This document shows positions 54,180 through 62,453 of a stretch of DNA of 64,000 nt, piece after piece. The notes below the pieces were generated by a model, which had not been told where the DNA came from, did no database searches, and was given only the letters and a program-made list of their open reading frames with translations. A program made the position numbers and the translations under genes. The stretch is from Corallococcus interemptor (GTDB lineage: Bacteria > Myxococcota > Myxococcia > Myxococcales > Myxococcaceae), in contig NZ_RAWM01000017.1 of assembly GCF_003668875.1 (NCBI RefSeq), forward strand, positions 39,767-103,766, in the 5' to 3' direction. Position 1 is the stretch's first letter. The number at the start of each line of letters is the position of its first letter.

Positions 54180-55103
54180 TCAGCTGTCATCGCGCCACAG
54201 GTTGGGCCGGCTTGCGAACAGCTCCGTCAACCAGTCGATGAAGACCCGCGCCCCGGCGCCCAGCTGGCGTGTGGGTGGGTAGACCAGGAACAAGGGCCGG
54301 GGTTCGGGCAGCCAGCCATCCAGCACCCGCACCAGCTCCCCGGACGCAACGTGCGGCTCCAATACGAAACGCGGCGCGAACATCACGCCCAGACCGGCGA
54401 GCCCCGCGGCCAGGTACGCATTGGTTTCGTTGAGCGTGAGCAGGCTTCGACCCTGGACCTCCAGCCGCTCGCCCTCGCTCATGAAGACGAAGGGGAGCTC
54501 CTTGCCGCTCAGCGACGAGAAGTAGCTGACCACCGCGTGCGTCGGTCCCGCCAGCTCCCGTGGGTGGAGCGGCGCGCCGTGGCGCTCCAGATAGCGAGGG
54601 GATGCGCACAGCCAATAGCAGAGGTCCCCCAGGTGCCTTGCCACCAGCGAGTCGTCCTTCACCGGACCTCCTCGAATGGCGCAGTCGACGTTGTCCGCGA
54701 GGAGGTCCACGACGCGGTCGCTCACGCCCAGCTCGATGTGTATCTGGGGATAGCGCGCGTAGAACGACGGCAGCGCGGGGACGAGCAGCAGCCGCGAAAT
54801 GGTCCCGCTCGACTCCACCCGCAGGCGCCCCCGGGGACCGCGTCGTGACTGGGACAACGTGGCTTCGAGCTCCCGCACCTCGCCCAGCAACCGGAGGGCC
54901 TGCTGGTAGTAGATCATTCCTTCCGGGGTGACTGTCACGCGGCGCGTGGTGCGGTGCAGCAGCTTCACGCGCAGATGCGCCTCCAGCTGTTGGATCAGCC
55001 GCGTCACCGCCGCCTTCGGGCGTGCCAGCGCGTCGGCGGCCTTGGTGAAGGTGCCGGTCTCCACCACACGGACGAAGGCCTCCATCGCCGTGAACGTGTC
55101 CAT
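54180..55103 (-). CDS. LysR-family transcriptional regulator
   Basis: 307 residues from ATG 55103. HTH with FTKAADALARPKAAVTRLIQQLE (about 19-41), substrate-binding domain from about 92. Divergent from the MBL-fold gene (55192), with a GTTTCA-GCGG-TGAAAC palindrome between them, and followed on the same strand by the selenoprotein gene. Its likely targets are the hydrolase gene and perhaps its own operon. Confidence 0.9.
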   Translation of the reverse strand: MDTFTAMEAFVRVVETGTFTKAADALARPKAAVTRLIQQLEAHLRVKLLHRTTRRVTVTPEGMIYYQQALRLLGEVRELEATLSQSRRGPRGRLRVESSGTISRLLLVPALPSFYARYPQIHIELGVSDRVVDLLADNVDCAIRGGPVKDDSLVARHLGDLCYWLCASPRYLERHGAPLHPRELAGPTHAVVSYFSSLSGKELPFVFMSEGERLEVQGRSLLTLNETNAYLAAGLAGLGVMFAPRFVLEPHVASGELVRVLDGWLPEPRPLFLVYPPTRQLGAGARVFIDWLTELFASRPNLWRDDS

Positions 55104-55118
55104 CTGCCACCTCGGATT

Positions 55119-55134
55119 GTTTCAGCGGTGAAAC
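55119..55134. promoter_or_regulatory. Candidate LysR operator, perfect palindrome
   Basis: GTTTCA-GCGG-TGAAAC at 55119-55134, in the 88-base divergent region of the LysR and MBL-fold genes. A 6-bp dyad with a 4-bp spacer fits LysR binding-site geometry. Pattern only. Confidence 0.45.
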
Positions 55135-55191
55135 GGAGTGTGTGAACGGCTCCCGTTTATCCCAGCGAAGGCGGGGCGTATCTCCTTGCGC

Positions 55192-56208
55192 ATGACAAAG
55201 CCCACTGCCCGCGGTTCCTTCCTCTCTGTCTCTCGCGCCCTCACGCTGATGATGCTGACGGGTGCGCCACTGCTTCCTACCTCCGTCCATGCCGCCGCGC
55301 CCCAGGTCCGGACCCAGGCCCCTGGAGTCCATCGGCTGCTGCTCGGTGACTTCGAGGTCACCGCGCTCTCCGATGGCACCGTTCCCCAGACCGTGAGCGA
55401 GGTGGCGACCAACACGACGCCAAGGCAGGTGAAGGAGCTGTTGTCGCGCGACCACCTGGAGGATCCGGTCGAGGTGTCCATCAATGCCTTCCTCATCAAC
55501 ACCGGCACCGCGCTGGTGCTCGTGGAGACAGGCGTGGGGAGCTTCTTCGGCCCTGGCGTGGGAGGCCAGCTCCAGCAGAACCTCCAGGCGGCGGGCTACC
55601 GCCCCGAGCAGATCGACGTGGTGCTGCTGACGCACATCCATTCCGACCACTCGGGCGGGCTCATGGCCAGGACGGGCCGGGCCTTCCCCAACGCCATCCT
55701 CCGGGTGCACGCGCGAGAGGCGGGCTTCTGGCTGGGGCGCGATGACCGGACGAGGGGCTCGGTGGACCCGAAGTACTTCGAGGAGGCGCGGGCGATGGTG
55801 GGGCCGTACCAGGAGGCCGGGAAGCTGAAGGTGTTCGGGGATGGGGACACCCTCGTTCCGGGCATCCGGGCCATGCCGACCCCGGGACACACGCCGGGGC
55901 ACAGCGCCTACGTCGTGGAGAGCCGTGGCGAGCGGCTGGTCCTGGGGGGCGACCTGATGCACTTCGGCTCGGTGCAGCTGCGCGAGCCCTCGGTGACGGT
56001 TGCCTACGACGTCGACGAGCGCGCGGCCGCGGCGCAGCGGGCGCGTACGTTCACGGAGGCGGCGAAGCGCGGCGATCTGATCGGCTTCGCGCACATGCCC
56101 TTCCCCGGCCTGGGCCGGCTGAGCGCGGAGGGCAAGGGCTACCGGTGGATCCCGCTCAACTACAGCTCCGGCCAGCGCTGGGAGGCCGCGAAGGCCAGGA
56201 CGGAGTGA
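55192..56208 (+). CDS. Exported MBL-fold metallo-hydrolase
   Basis: 338 residues from ATG 55192 (chosen because the signal peptide follows; an earlier frame is shadow). Signal peptide about 1-35 (SVSRALTLMMLTGAPLL, cleavage near VHAA). Zinc motif THIHSDHSGG near residue 160, GHTPGHSAYV near 232, and a later GGDLMHFG with the bridging Asp. Resembles the AttM/lactonase-like or quorum-quenching group, but substrate is unknown. Divergent from the LysR gene. Confidence 0.9.
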   Translation: MTKPTARGSFLSVSRALTLMMLTGAPLLPTSVHAAAPQVRTQAPGVHRLLLGDFEVTALSDGTVPQTVSEVATNTTPRQVKELLSRDHLEDPVEVSINAFLINTGTALVLVETGVGSFFGPGVGGQLQQNLQAAGYRPEQIDVVLLTHIHSDHSGGLMARTGRAFPNAILRVHAREAGFWLGRDDRTRGSVDPKYFEEARAMVGPYQEAGKLKVFGDGDTLVPGIRAMPTPGHTPGHSAYVVESRGERLVLGGDLMHFGSVQLREPSVTVAYDVDERAAAAQRARTFTEAAKRGDLIGFAHMPFPGLGRLSAEGKGYRWIPLNYSSGQRWEAAKARTE

Positions 56209-56275
56209 AAGGAGCCCGGCTTCTCTCTAATTCGCGGATTCGCCGCATCTGTGCTCCAGTGGGGTTCTCTTCCCC

Positions 56276-57592
56276 ATGATCCCTGGACCCCCTTCGCCTC
56301 CTCCTGAGCCGGGCATGCGGCGCGCTGTATCGCGCTGGGAGATTGTCGGCTTCTCCATCAACGACGTCATTGGCAGCGGGGTCTACCTGCTGCCAGCGGC
56401 GGCCGCCGCGAACCTGGGCTCGGCCAGCACGGGCGCGGTGGTGCTCGCGGGGCTGGCGGTGCTGCTGCTCGTGCTCTGCTTCGCGGAGGCGGCCAGCTAC
56501 TTCGACAAGCCCGGCAGCGCGTATCTGTACACGCGTGAAGCCTTTGGCGAGCGCGTGGGGTTCCAGGTCGGCTGGATGACGTGGCTGGCGCGCGTCTCGT
56601 CGGTGGCCTCGTTGTCCGTCGGCTTCTCCCGCGCGCTGGGCTTCCTGTGGCCCGCGGCGAACTCGGGCGTGGGCCAGGGCCTGGCCATCGCCGTGCCCCT
56701 GCTCGCGCTCACCGCCATCAACGTCGTGGGCGTGAAGGGCGGTGCTCGCACGGCGGTGTTCCTCGCCGTCACCAAGACGGTGCCCTTGCTGGTGTTCATC
56801 GCCGTGGGTCTCTTCTTCGTGTCCGTGCCGCTGGCGACGTCCGTGGCGCCCAGGGAGGGAGGCAACCTGGGGGCCGCGGTGCTCCTGCTGCTGTTCGCCT
56901 ATGCCGGCTTCGAGAACACGGCGGCGCCAGCGGGTGAGTTCAAGAACCCACGCCGCGACGTGCCCTTCGCGCTCATCGTGCAGATTGGCGTCGTCACGCT
57001 CATCTACACGGCGGTTCAGTGGGTGGCGCTGGGCACGTTGCCCGGGGTCGCGGACGCGCAGACGCCGCTCGCCAACGCCGCCGCGCGGTTCCTCGGGGGC
57101 TGGGGTGGGCTGCTGATGACGGTGGGCGGGGTGCTGTCCATCCTGGGGACCAACAGCAACACCGTGCTGGCCGGGCCGCGCTACCTGTACGCGCTGGCGC
57201 AGGACGGCTTTGGTCCGGCGGCGCTCGCCACGCTGCACCCGCGCTACCGGACACCGACGGTCGCCATCCTCACGCAGACGGCCATCGCGCTGCCCCTGGC
57301 GTTCTCCGGCTCGTTCGAGGTGCTGGCCACGCTCTCCGTGGTGGCCCGGCTCGCCACGTACTTCGGCACGGCCCTGGCGGTGCCCGTGCTGCGCCGCAAG
57401 CTCCAGGCACCCGCGAACGCGTTCCGCATCCCGGGTGGCCCCGTGATTCCCTTCGCCGCCGCCGCGCTGTGCGTGGTGTTCGCGCTGAGCGCGGAGCGCG
57501 AGAACCTCATCGCCGGGGCCGTCGCGCTCGCGGTGGGCTTCGTGCTCTACCGGTTCCAGCGCAAGCCGGACGGGAAGGCGGCGCTCGGCTAG
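56276..57592 (+). CDS. APC-family amino acid permease
   Basis: 438 residues, 12 predicted membrane helices. Helix 1 carries INDVIGSGVYLLP with the GSG motif for substrate carboxylate (about 28-40); later YAGFENTAAPAGEFKNPRRDVP near 210-232 is the family signature. Likely an amino acid/polyamine transporter of the basic or small-neutral type. The stop overlaps the GNAT gene's stop by four bases (convergent). Confidence 0.93.
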   Translation: MIPGPPSPPPEPGMRRAVSRWEIVGFSINDVIGSGVYLLPAAAAANLGSASTGAVVLAGLAVLLLVLCFAEAASYFDKPGSAYLYTREAFGERVGFQVGWMTWLARVSSVASLSVGFSRALGFLWPAANSGVGQGLAIAVPLLALTAINVVGVKGGARTAVFLAVTKTVPLLVFIAVGLFFVSVPLATSVAPREGGNLGAAVLLLLFAYAGFENTAAPAGEFKNPRRDVPFALIVQIGVVTLIYTAVQWVALGTLPGVADAQTPLANAAARFLGGWGGLLMTVGGVLSILGTNSNTVLAGPRYLYALAQDGFGPAALATLHPRYRTPTVAILTQTAIALPLAFSGSFEVLATLSVVARLATYFGTALAVPVLRRKLQAPANAFRIPGGPVIPFAAAALCVVFALSAERENLIAGAVALAVGFVLYRFQRKPDGKAALG

Positions 57593-58113
57593 GGGCGCCG
57601 CTGCTTCAACGCCTCCACGATTTCAGGATCCGCGTCGGTGCCCTTCCAGATCAGGAGGTTCTGGATCCGCGCTTCGCTCTCCGGGACGTGAATCATCACG
57701 AGGTGGGTAATGCCGGCTTCGTCGAACTCATCGCCGACAGGCATCCAGCCAAGCTTTTCGTAGAAGCCGAGCGCCGAGATCTGCGCGTGCATCATGGGCA
57801 GATGGTTTGGATAGTGCCTTTCGGCGTAATCCATCATGCATTCCATGAGCACGCGCCCGGTCCCCTTCCCTCGCTCTTCCAGCAGGGTCGCGATTCGTTC
57901 GAACTTGACGAACGAGCCATAGGGCCTGAGCCGGCCCGTCGTGATGCCCTTGCCGTTGAGGGTGACCAGGAAGTGCTTGCTGACGGTCTCGAACTCGTCC
58001 AACTCCATGTCTTCTGGAACGGCCTGCTCTTCAACGAAGACCTTCAGCCGGATATCGACGCAGGCTTGAAAGTCAGCGTCATTGTCGACGAGCTTGCAGC
58101 GTCTCGTTTCCAT
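57589..58113 (-). CDS. GNAT-family acetyltransferase
   Basis: 174 residues from ATG 58113 with GGGAGG ahead. ElaA-type N-terminus (CVDIRLKVFVEEQAVPEDME), motif A LEERGKGTGRVLMECMMDYAE (about 79-100), and the FYEKLGWMPVGDEFDEAGI (about 118-136) that forms the C-terminal GNAT core. Acetyl acceptor unknown. Confidence 0.9.
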   Translation of the reverse strand: METRRCKLVDNDADFQACVDIRLKVFVEEQAVPEDMELDEFETVSKHFLVTLNGKGITTGRLRPYGSFVKFERIATLLEERGKGTGRVLMECMMDYAERHYPNHLPMMHAQISALGFYEKLGWMPVGDEFDEAGITHLVMIHVPESEARIQNLLIWKGTDADPEIVEALKQRRP

Positions 58114-58487
58114 TTCAAGAACCTCCCGTCAGCGTTGAGAGAGCGCGAGCCTTGCGCCGAACGCGCCGGTCCATCGTCTTCATGCTTGGAGCCACCCTCG
58201 GGCGTCATGTAGGCGACCCTGTACTTCCGATTCATCTTCAAGCGCTTCTTCGTCTTCGACATAGGCCCTCGTCAGTGGCCTGCCTGACTCTCTGCACCCG
58301 TTCGCCTCCCTCTGTGGGCTTCCGGCGGTACAGGCATGTTAGCCTCCCCCGCAGTGGAGCGAACTGGGAGCAAACGCAAGCTCCCACAGGGGGAACCTTG
58401 CGGCGCGTATACCAACGTGTCAGCAGCAGGGAGCCTTCGAATCCCCAGCCTGGGTCCGCGGTCCAGCGTGTTAACGAGTTGCAGGGG
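58114..58487. other. Intergenic region without a clear gene
   Basis: The only tight frame is a 72-codon minus-strand ORF (58044-58262) that overlaps the GNAT start and begins MSKTKKRLKMNRKYRVAYMT; no family support. The plus strand has a long open frame from 58152 whose first 110 codons look non-coding. I see no tRNA, IS end or terminator here. Confidence 0.4.
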
Positions 58488-58760
58488 ATGATGCGCGAGG
58501 GAAACCAAGTCATCTTCGACAATGTCTTTCCCAAACTCCGGCAGCTCCTGCTGGGTAGGCCGGTCACCGGCCGCGCCGCGCTTGAGTGGGACATCCAGCC
58601 CTTCAGCCAGCCGGAGAAGAACCGCCTCCACACTCCGGCGTGGAAGCGCATCTTCATCCTTGTCTGCGATGACAGCACCATCGTGGACGCCGTCAACGAC
58701 CTGGGCCTCCGGGAGCCGCTGCGGTCGCAGTGGCTCACCGAAGAGCGGAGCTGGTTCTGA
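58488..58760 (+). CDS. Short protein of unknown function
   Basis: 90 residues from ATG 58488 (a second ATG follows at 58491; GCAGGGG just upstream). Mixed helix/strand composition with WKRIFILVCDDSTIVDAVND near residue 52. Three bases after its stop the next gene starts, so the two are an operon. The upstream part of the open frame is longer but unconvincing. I do not recognise a family. Confidence 0.5.
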   Translation: MMREGNQVIFDNVFPKLRQLLLGRPVTGRAALEWDIQPFSQPEKNRLHTPAWKRIFILVCDDSTIVDAVNDLGLREPLRSQWLTEERSWF

Positions 58761-58763
58761 GCC

Positions 58764-60005
58764 GTGGCGTCGCCTGCTCGTCGCAGCGGAGCAGCGCCGG
58801 TTCGGCCCCTCGGGCCCCTGGCGCTGCTGGCCGTCCTGATGCTGGCCGCGGGGTTCCTGCTCTGGCGTCGGCTGTCTCTTCCTCGTCCACCATCGAGCGA
58901 TATGGACCTGGCGCATGAAGTCGAGCAGAAGAACCGCACGGGCCACGAGGCCGCCGAGGCGGTGACGGCCACCCGCGAGGGCTTCGCCGTGGCGGGTCAC
59001 ACCCACTCCCGGCGGCCCGGCACATCTCAGGCATGGGTGCTGGACTTCGACGGCACCGCGCCCCGCCCGCGCTGGGAGCGCACCCAGGGTGAGGGACCCG
59101 GCAGCCATGCCCGGGCCCTTTCCCCCCTCCCAGGAGGAGGACTCGTGGTGGTGGGCGAGGTGGAGGTGGCGAGAGACCAATTCCAGGCCTGGGTGCTCGC
59201 ACTGAACAGGGATGGGAGCCCCCGCTGGGAGCGCACGCCAGGAACCGGGGGCATCAACGGGCTCACCTCGGTGGGGGTGCTTGATGACGGCACCATCGTC
59301 GCTGGCGGCGTCCAAGGCGGGGCGGGTTGGCTCCTCTGGCTGTCACCGGATGGCCAGCCGCTCGGCGAGACACGGCTGGAGAAGCTTGAGCGTGTCACCT
59401 CGCTGGCCGTACTGCCGGGCGGGCGCCTCGCGGTGGCGGGGACGGCGGAGTCCTCCACCACGGGGCTGGGCACCTCCGCGATACTCGTCTTCGAGGCGGA
59501 CAGACAGCCCGCGTGGGCCTGGTGGCTGTCAGCGGAGCGCCGGGGAGAACTGGCCGCGCTCGCCGCCATGCCGGACGGAGGGCTCGTCGCGGCGGGCCGG
59601 ACGAGCGCGCCGGGGTCTCCGGACTGGGGGCTGTGGGTGGTGCGCCTGGACGCGAAGGGCCGCATCCAGTGGGAGCACCTCCCCGAGGACGCCACCGTGG
59701 AAGCGGGCCATGCGGTGACGGCGCTACCGGACGGAGGCGCGGCCGTGGCGGGCGACTCGCTGAAGGGCCTGGCGGACCGCGATGCGCGAGTATGGCGTCT
59801 GGGCCCCGACGGCGCCGTGCGCTGGCGGAAGTCCTACGGAGGCGGCCGGCAGGATCTCGCGCGCGGCATCACCCGGCTGGCGGACGGCGGCCTCGTTGTG
59901 GCGGGCTCGACGATGTCCCGGGGCGCGGGCAAGACGGACCTCTGGGTGTTCCGTGTGTCCGCGGACGGGGACCTGTCGTGGCAGGAGACCTTCGGAACCC
60001 CGTGA
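58764..60005 (+). CDS. Membrane-anchored beta-propeller-like protein (delta-60/WD-like repeats)
   Basis: 413 residues from GTG 58764. One hydrophobic helix near 16-34, then about six repeats with the pattern VGVLDDGTIVAGGV / SLAVLPGGRLAVAGT / ALPDGGAAVAGD, each with xLxDGGxVVAG and a late GTSxxWVLR strand. This is the delta-60 repeat style seen in bacterial propellers. No catalytic motif. Possible surface display or protein scaffolding. Confidence 0.72.
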   Translation: MASPARRSGAAPVRPLGPLALLAVLMLAAGFLLWRRLSLPRPPSSDMDLAHEVEQKNRTGHEAAEAVTATREGFAVAGHTHSRRPGTSQAWVLDFDGTAPRPRWERTQGEGPGSHARALSPLPGGGLVVVGEVEVARDQFQAWVLALNRDGSPRWERTPGTGGINGLTSVGVLDDGTIVAGGVQGGAGWLLWLSPDGQPLGETRLEKLERVTSLAVLPGGRLAVAGTAESSTTGLGTSAILVFEADRQPAWAWWLSAERRGELAALAAMPDGGLVAAGRTSAPGSPDWGLWVVRLDAKGRIQWEHLPEDATVEAGHAVTALPDGGAAVAGDSLKGLADRDARVWRLGPDGAVRWRKSYGGGRQDLARGITRLADGGLVVAGSTMSRGAGKTDLWVFRVSADGDLSWQETFGTP

Positions 60006-60117
60006 AGGTGCTGTCAGGTGAGGCGAAAGGCGAGCCCACCACAACGAGGCCGGCGAAGCCCCTTCAAGACTCCCACGGGACTCCCAGTCCGATAGTGCCC
60101 CCTCCCCCACGCCCTCG

Positions 60118-60145
60118 TTGCGAGGAGAACTCGCCCTGGTATAAG
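60118..60145 (+). promoter_or_regulatory. Sigma70-type promoter for the tRNA gene
   Basis: TTGCGA at 60118-60123, 16-nt spacer, TATAAG at 60140-60145, then the tRNA 5' end at 60162. The -10 is near consensus and spacing is good for a stable-RNA promoter. Confidence 0.6.
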
Positions 60146-60161
60146 GCGGTTGCGTCGCTTC

Positions 60162-60235
60162 GACCCCGTAGCTCAGTTGGATAGAGCGGCGGTTTCCTAA
60201 ACCGCAGGCCACAGGTTCGATTCCTGTCGGGGTCA
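60162..60235 (+). tRNA. tRNA-Arg (anticodon CCT)
   Basis: Cloverleaf read by hand: acceptor GACCCCG / CGGGGTC, D-arm GCTC ... GAGC, anticodon stem GCGGT / ACCGC around loop TTCCTAA (anticodon CCT), T-arm ACAGG TTCGATT CCTGT, discriminator A. 74 bases without encoded CCA. Reads AGG codons. Near-perfect terminator follows. Confidence 0.95.
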
Positions 60236-60237
60236 TC

Positions 60238-60273
60238 GCCCTGCTTCCAGCCCCACGGAAGCAGGGCGTCTTT
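60238..60273 (+). terminator. Intrinsic terminator after tRNA-Arg
   Basis: Perfect 11-bp stem GCCCTGCTTCC (60238-60248) / GGAAGCAGGGC (60257-60267), 8-nt loop, then TCTTT. Begins three bases past the tRNA 3' end. Confidence 0.85.
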
Positions 60274-60280
60274 CTGTCCG

Positions 60281-60484
60281 GTGGCGTTCAACGGCGTTCA
60301 GGCGGGTTCGCTGGATTGGGTACCCGTTTGGTACCGGGTTTGCCCCTCCTGAAGCGCTGCCTCGGTCGCGCCTCGAACCCCTGAGCAGTCAGGGGCTCCA
60401 GGCTTCACTCAAACCCATGGGAGCCCCTCCGTAGCGTGAGCCCTGGCGAGGTGTGGATGGGAAGGGCAGGCCGAGGAGCGCGGG
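60281..60484. other. Region without recognisable gene downstream of tRNA-Arg
   Basis: I see no coding frame with domain support. GGGTACCCGTTTGGTACCGGG near 60317-60337 is a near-repeat of GGTACC. tRNA 3' flanks are common integration sites, but I could not find a repeated 3' tRNA end or an integrase here. Confidence 0.4.
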
Positions 60485-60760
60485 CGGGAGTACCGGCGCA
60501 GGCAGCCGGAGGGGACAGTGGTGTACGAGCCGGTGAGGGAGAACCTGGCCACGCTGCTGGAGAAGGCGAGCGAGGCGGGGGGCTGGCACACGGCTTCGCG
60601 CGGGTGCGCTGCGAGAGTTGCAAGGACGAGCTGCTCGTCGCCTTCTCGTGCAAGGGGCGAGGGGTGTGTGTGTCCCGCCTGCAACGCGAAGCGAGCGCAC
60701 GTCACCGCGACGCACTTGGTGGAGAGCCGACCACGCGAGAAGACATGCCCCCAGTCTCCA
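60485..60760 (+). pseudogene. IS91-family transposase remnant, N-terminal part (frameshifted)
   Basis: Three frames stitch into the N-terminus of an IS91-type transposase: [20 protein letters not shown] (frame of 60518), then [19 protein letters not shown] and [10 protein letters not shown] (frame of 60436), then [18 protein letters not shown] (frame of 60518 again). The CxxC and CPxC zinc cluster is intact but the frame is broken twice, and the catalytic tyrosine domain is absent. Clearly dead. Confidence 0.75.
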
Positions 60761-60866
60761 GGGACGCCCCGGAACGAACGAAGCAGGCCCCCACTCGCGG
60801 GACGGTGCCCACCCCGACTGCGCCCCCGGGGCTGTCACTTCCGCCTGGGGCTCGTAGAGTGCTCGG

Positions 60867-61796
60867 GTGACGTCCCCACCTGATGACTCTGGCCGCCTGA
60901 ATGACGGCTATGTGTACCGCGAGCGGATTGGCTCCGCCTCCGTGGGGCGCACCGCGCTTGCCCACCTGACGGGCGCGTACCGGCACTCCATCGAGGAGGA
61001 GTGGCGTGCTCGCTTCGCTCGCGGTGAGGTGCGGCTGGAGGGCTCCATCGCGACCGGCGATGAGGTGCTGCGGGGCCACCAGGAGCTCTGCTGGCACCGG
61101 CCGCCCTGGCGGGAAGGGGAGACGCCAGACAGCTTCGAGCTGGTGTACGAGGACGCTTCGCTGCTCGCGGTCATCAAGCCGAGCGGGCTGCCGACGATTC
61201 CCTCCGGCGGCTTCCTCAAGAACACGCTGCTCTCGTTCGTGCGGCTGCGCTGGCCTGAGGCGTCCGCGCTGCACCGGCTGGGGCGGGCGACCTCGGGGCT
61301 GGTGCTCTTCTCCCGCACGCATGACGCCGCCGCGAAGCTCTCCCGCGACTGGCGCGAGGGTGACGTGGAGAAGCGTTACCGGGCGCTCTCGGACGGGGTC
61401 GCGGCGCAGGCGTCCTATGACATCCACACGCCCATCGGGCTGGTGCCCCACCCCCTGCTGGGGTCGGTGCACGGTGCGACCGAGAAGGGCAAACCGTCAC
61501 ACAGCCACGCGGAGGTCCTGGAGCGGCGTGACGGGCAGACCCTCTTCGCGGTGCGCATCCACACGGGCCGCCCCGAGCAGATCCGCATCCACCTGGCGTC
61601 CATCGGCCATCCGCTCACGGGTGAGCCGCTGTTCGCCTCGGGAGGTCTGCCTCGCGAGCGCGAGCCTGGCCTGCCCGGAGAGGGGGGCTATCTGCTCCAC
61701 GCGGAGACGCTCGCGTTCACGCACCCGCTCACGTCGGAGCGCCTGCGGTTGCACGCGCCACCTCCGGCCGCCTTGCGGATGGCGACGGAGACCTGA
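60867..61796 (+). CDS. RluA-type pseudouridine synthase with non-standard HRL motif
   Basis: 309 residues from GTG 60867. N-terminal S4-like region (about 16-70), then the RluA domain: [12 protein letters not shown] near 104, [11 protein letters not shown] at 135-145, and [23 protein letters not shown] near 233-255. The catalytic Asp of HRLD is Gly139 here (HRLG), so this protein either belongs to the HRLGR subgroup or is inactive. Lies exactly between the two IS91 transposase remnants. Confidence 0.85.
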   Translation: MTSPPDDSGRLNDGYVYRERIGSASVGRTALAHLTGAYRHSIEEEWRARFARGEVRLEGSIATGDEVLRGHQELCWHRPPWREGETPDSFELVYEDASLLAVIKPSGLPTIPSGGFLKNTLLSFVRLRWPEASALHRLGRATSGLVLFSRTHDAAAKLSRDWREGDVEKRYRALSDGVAAQASYDIHTPIGLVPHPLLGSVHGATEKGKPSHSHAEVLERRDGQTLFAVRIHTGRPEQIRIHLASIGHPLTGEPLFASGGLPREREPGLPGEGGYLLHAETLAFTHPLTSERLRLHAPPPAALRMATET

Positions 61797-61810
61797 GCAC
61801 CGGGCCTTGT

Positions 61811-62095
61811 TTGAAGCTCATGCTCCGCGTCCCTCAAGCAGGTGCGGAGGAGGCGAGCGAGGCGCCCCAGGCAGCGGTCAGGAAGGAGAGGACGCCGCGA
61901 GTGGACTGGGCAGATTTGCTCAGGAGGACGTTCGACTTGGACGTGTTCGTCTGCGTGAGGTGTGGAGGCAGGCGGCGGGTGCTGGCGTATGTGTAGGCAA
62001 GAGGTGGAGTGCGAGCGATTCTGGAGCACCTGGGCCTGCCCCCGGCAGGTGCGAGGCTGGCCCCGGCGCGAGGGCCCCCCAGAATGCGTGGTGTT
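61811..62095 (+). mobile_element. IS91-family transposase remnant, C-terminal part (frameshifted)
   Basis: Frame of 61811 reads RVDWADLLRRTFDLDVFVCV then RCGGRRRVLAYV and stops at 61996; the next frame continues GVRAILEHLGLPPAGARLAP and ARGPP. This is the C-terminal end of the IS91 transposase (the CxRCGGRRRVLAY signature and GVRAILEHLGLP tail). The catalytic middle is missing between here and the N-terminal fragment at 60485. Confidence 0.75.
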
Positions 62096-62110
62096 GAGGC
62101 TCAAGCCGCT

Positions 62111-62453
62111 CCAGCCAAGAGAACCAGGCCCCTGCCGCGCACCCCATGGGAAGGCGGCCTGGGCCGACGTGTATCCCAAGTGGCTGCGTAGCTTCTCCAC
62201 CCGTCTGGCGTACTGCCCGGCGGCCCCGTCAGCGGCCCTCCTCGGCTCCTGCGTTCCAGCCCTCCCTCTCAACATGGCCTTTATCCCGCCTATGATCACG
62301 CGGGTCACCATAGACACTCCACGGGTCTGCTTCACCCGGAGTTGAAATCAAAATTACAACCCATAGAGTCCGTCTCCCCAACCAATGGCAGATCAACCAT
62401 GGGGGGTTGCGCTGTGTTCATGCAGCGGTCTGCCTTCCATCCCGTGAGGGCTC
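62111..62453. other. Region upstream of the terminal lipoprotein gene
   Basis: No gene seen in 343 bases. AT-richer stretch near 62340-62370 holds the promoter candidate listed separately. The left part may be residual IS91 end sequence, but no clear inverted repeat or target site was found. Confidence 0.4.
62342..62369 (+). promoter_or_regulatory. Candidate promoter for the terminal lipoprotein gene
   Basis: TTGAAA at 62342-62347, 16-nt spacer, TAGAGT at 62364-62369, in the only AT-rich segment of this region, 85 bases before the start codon. Moderate match only. Confidence 0.3.

Noticed and set aside
58044..58262. 72-aa minus-strand ORF MSKTKKRLKMNRKYRV...
   Set aside because: Overlaps the first 70 bases of the GNAT gene and has no family support; kept only as a note in the gap entry.
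60162..60235. tRNA-Arg as a prophage attachment site
   Set aside because: No integrase and no second copy of the tRNA 3' end were found in the window.
60436..60870. 144-aa plus-strand ORF as an intact gene
   Set aside because: Its middle is one frame of a twice-frameshifted IS91 transposase; not an independent gene.
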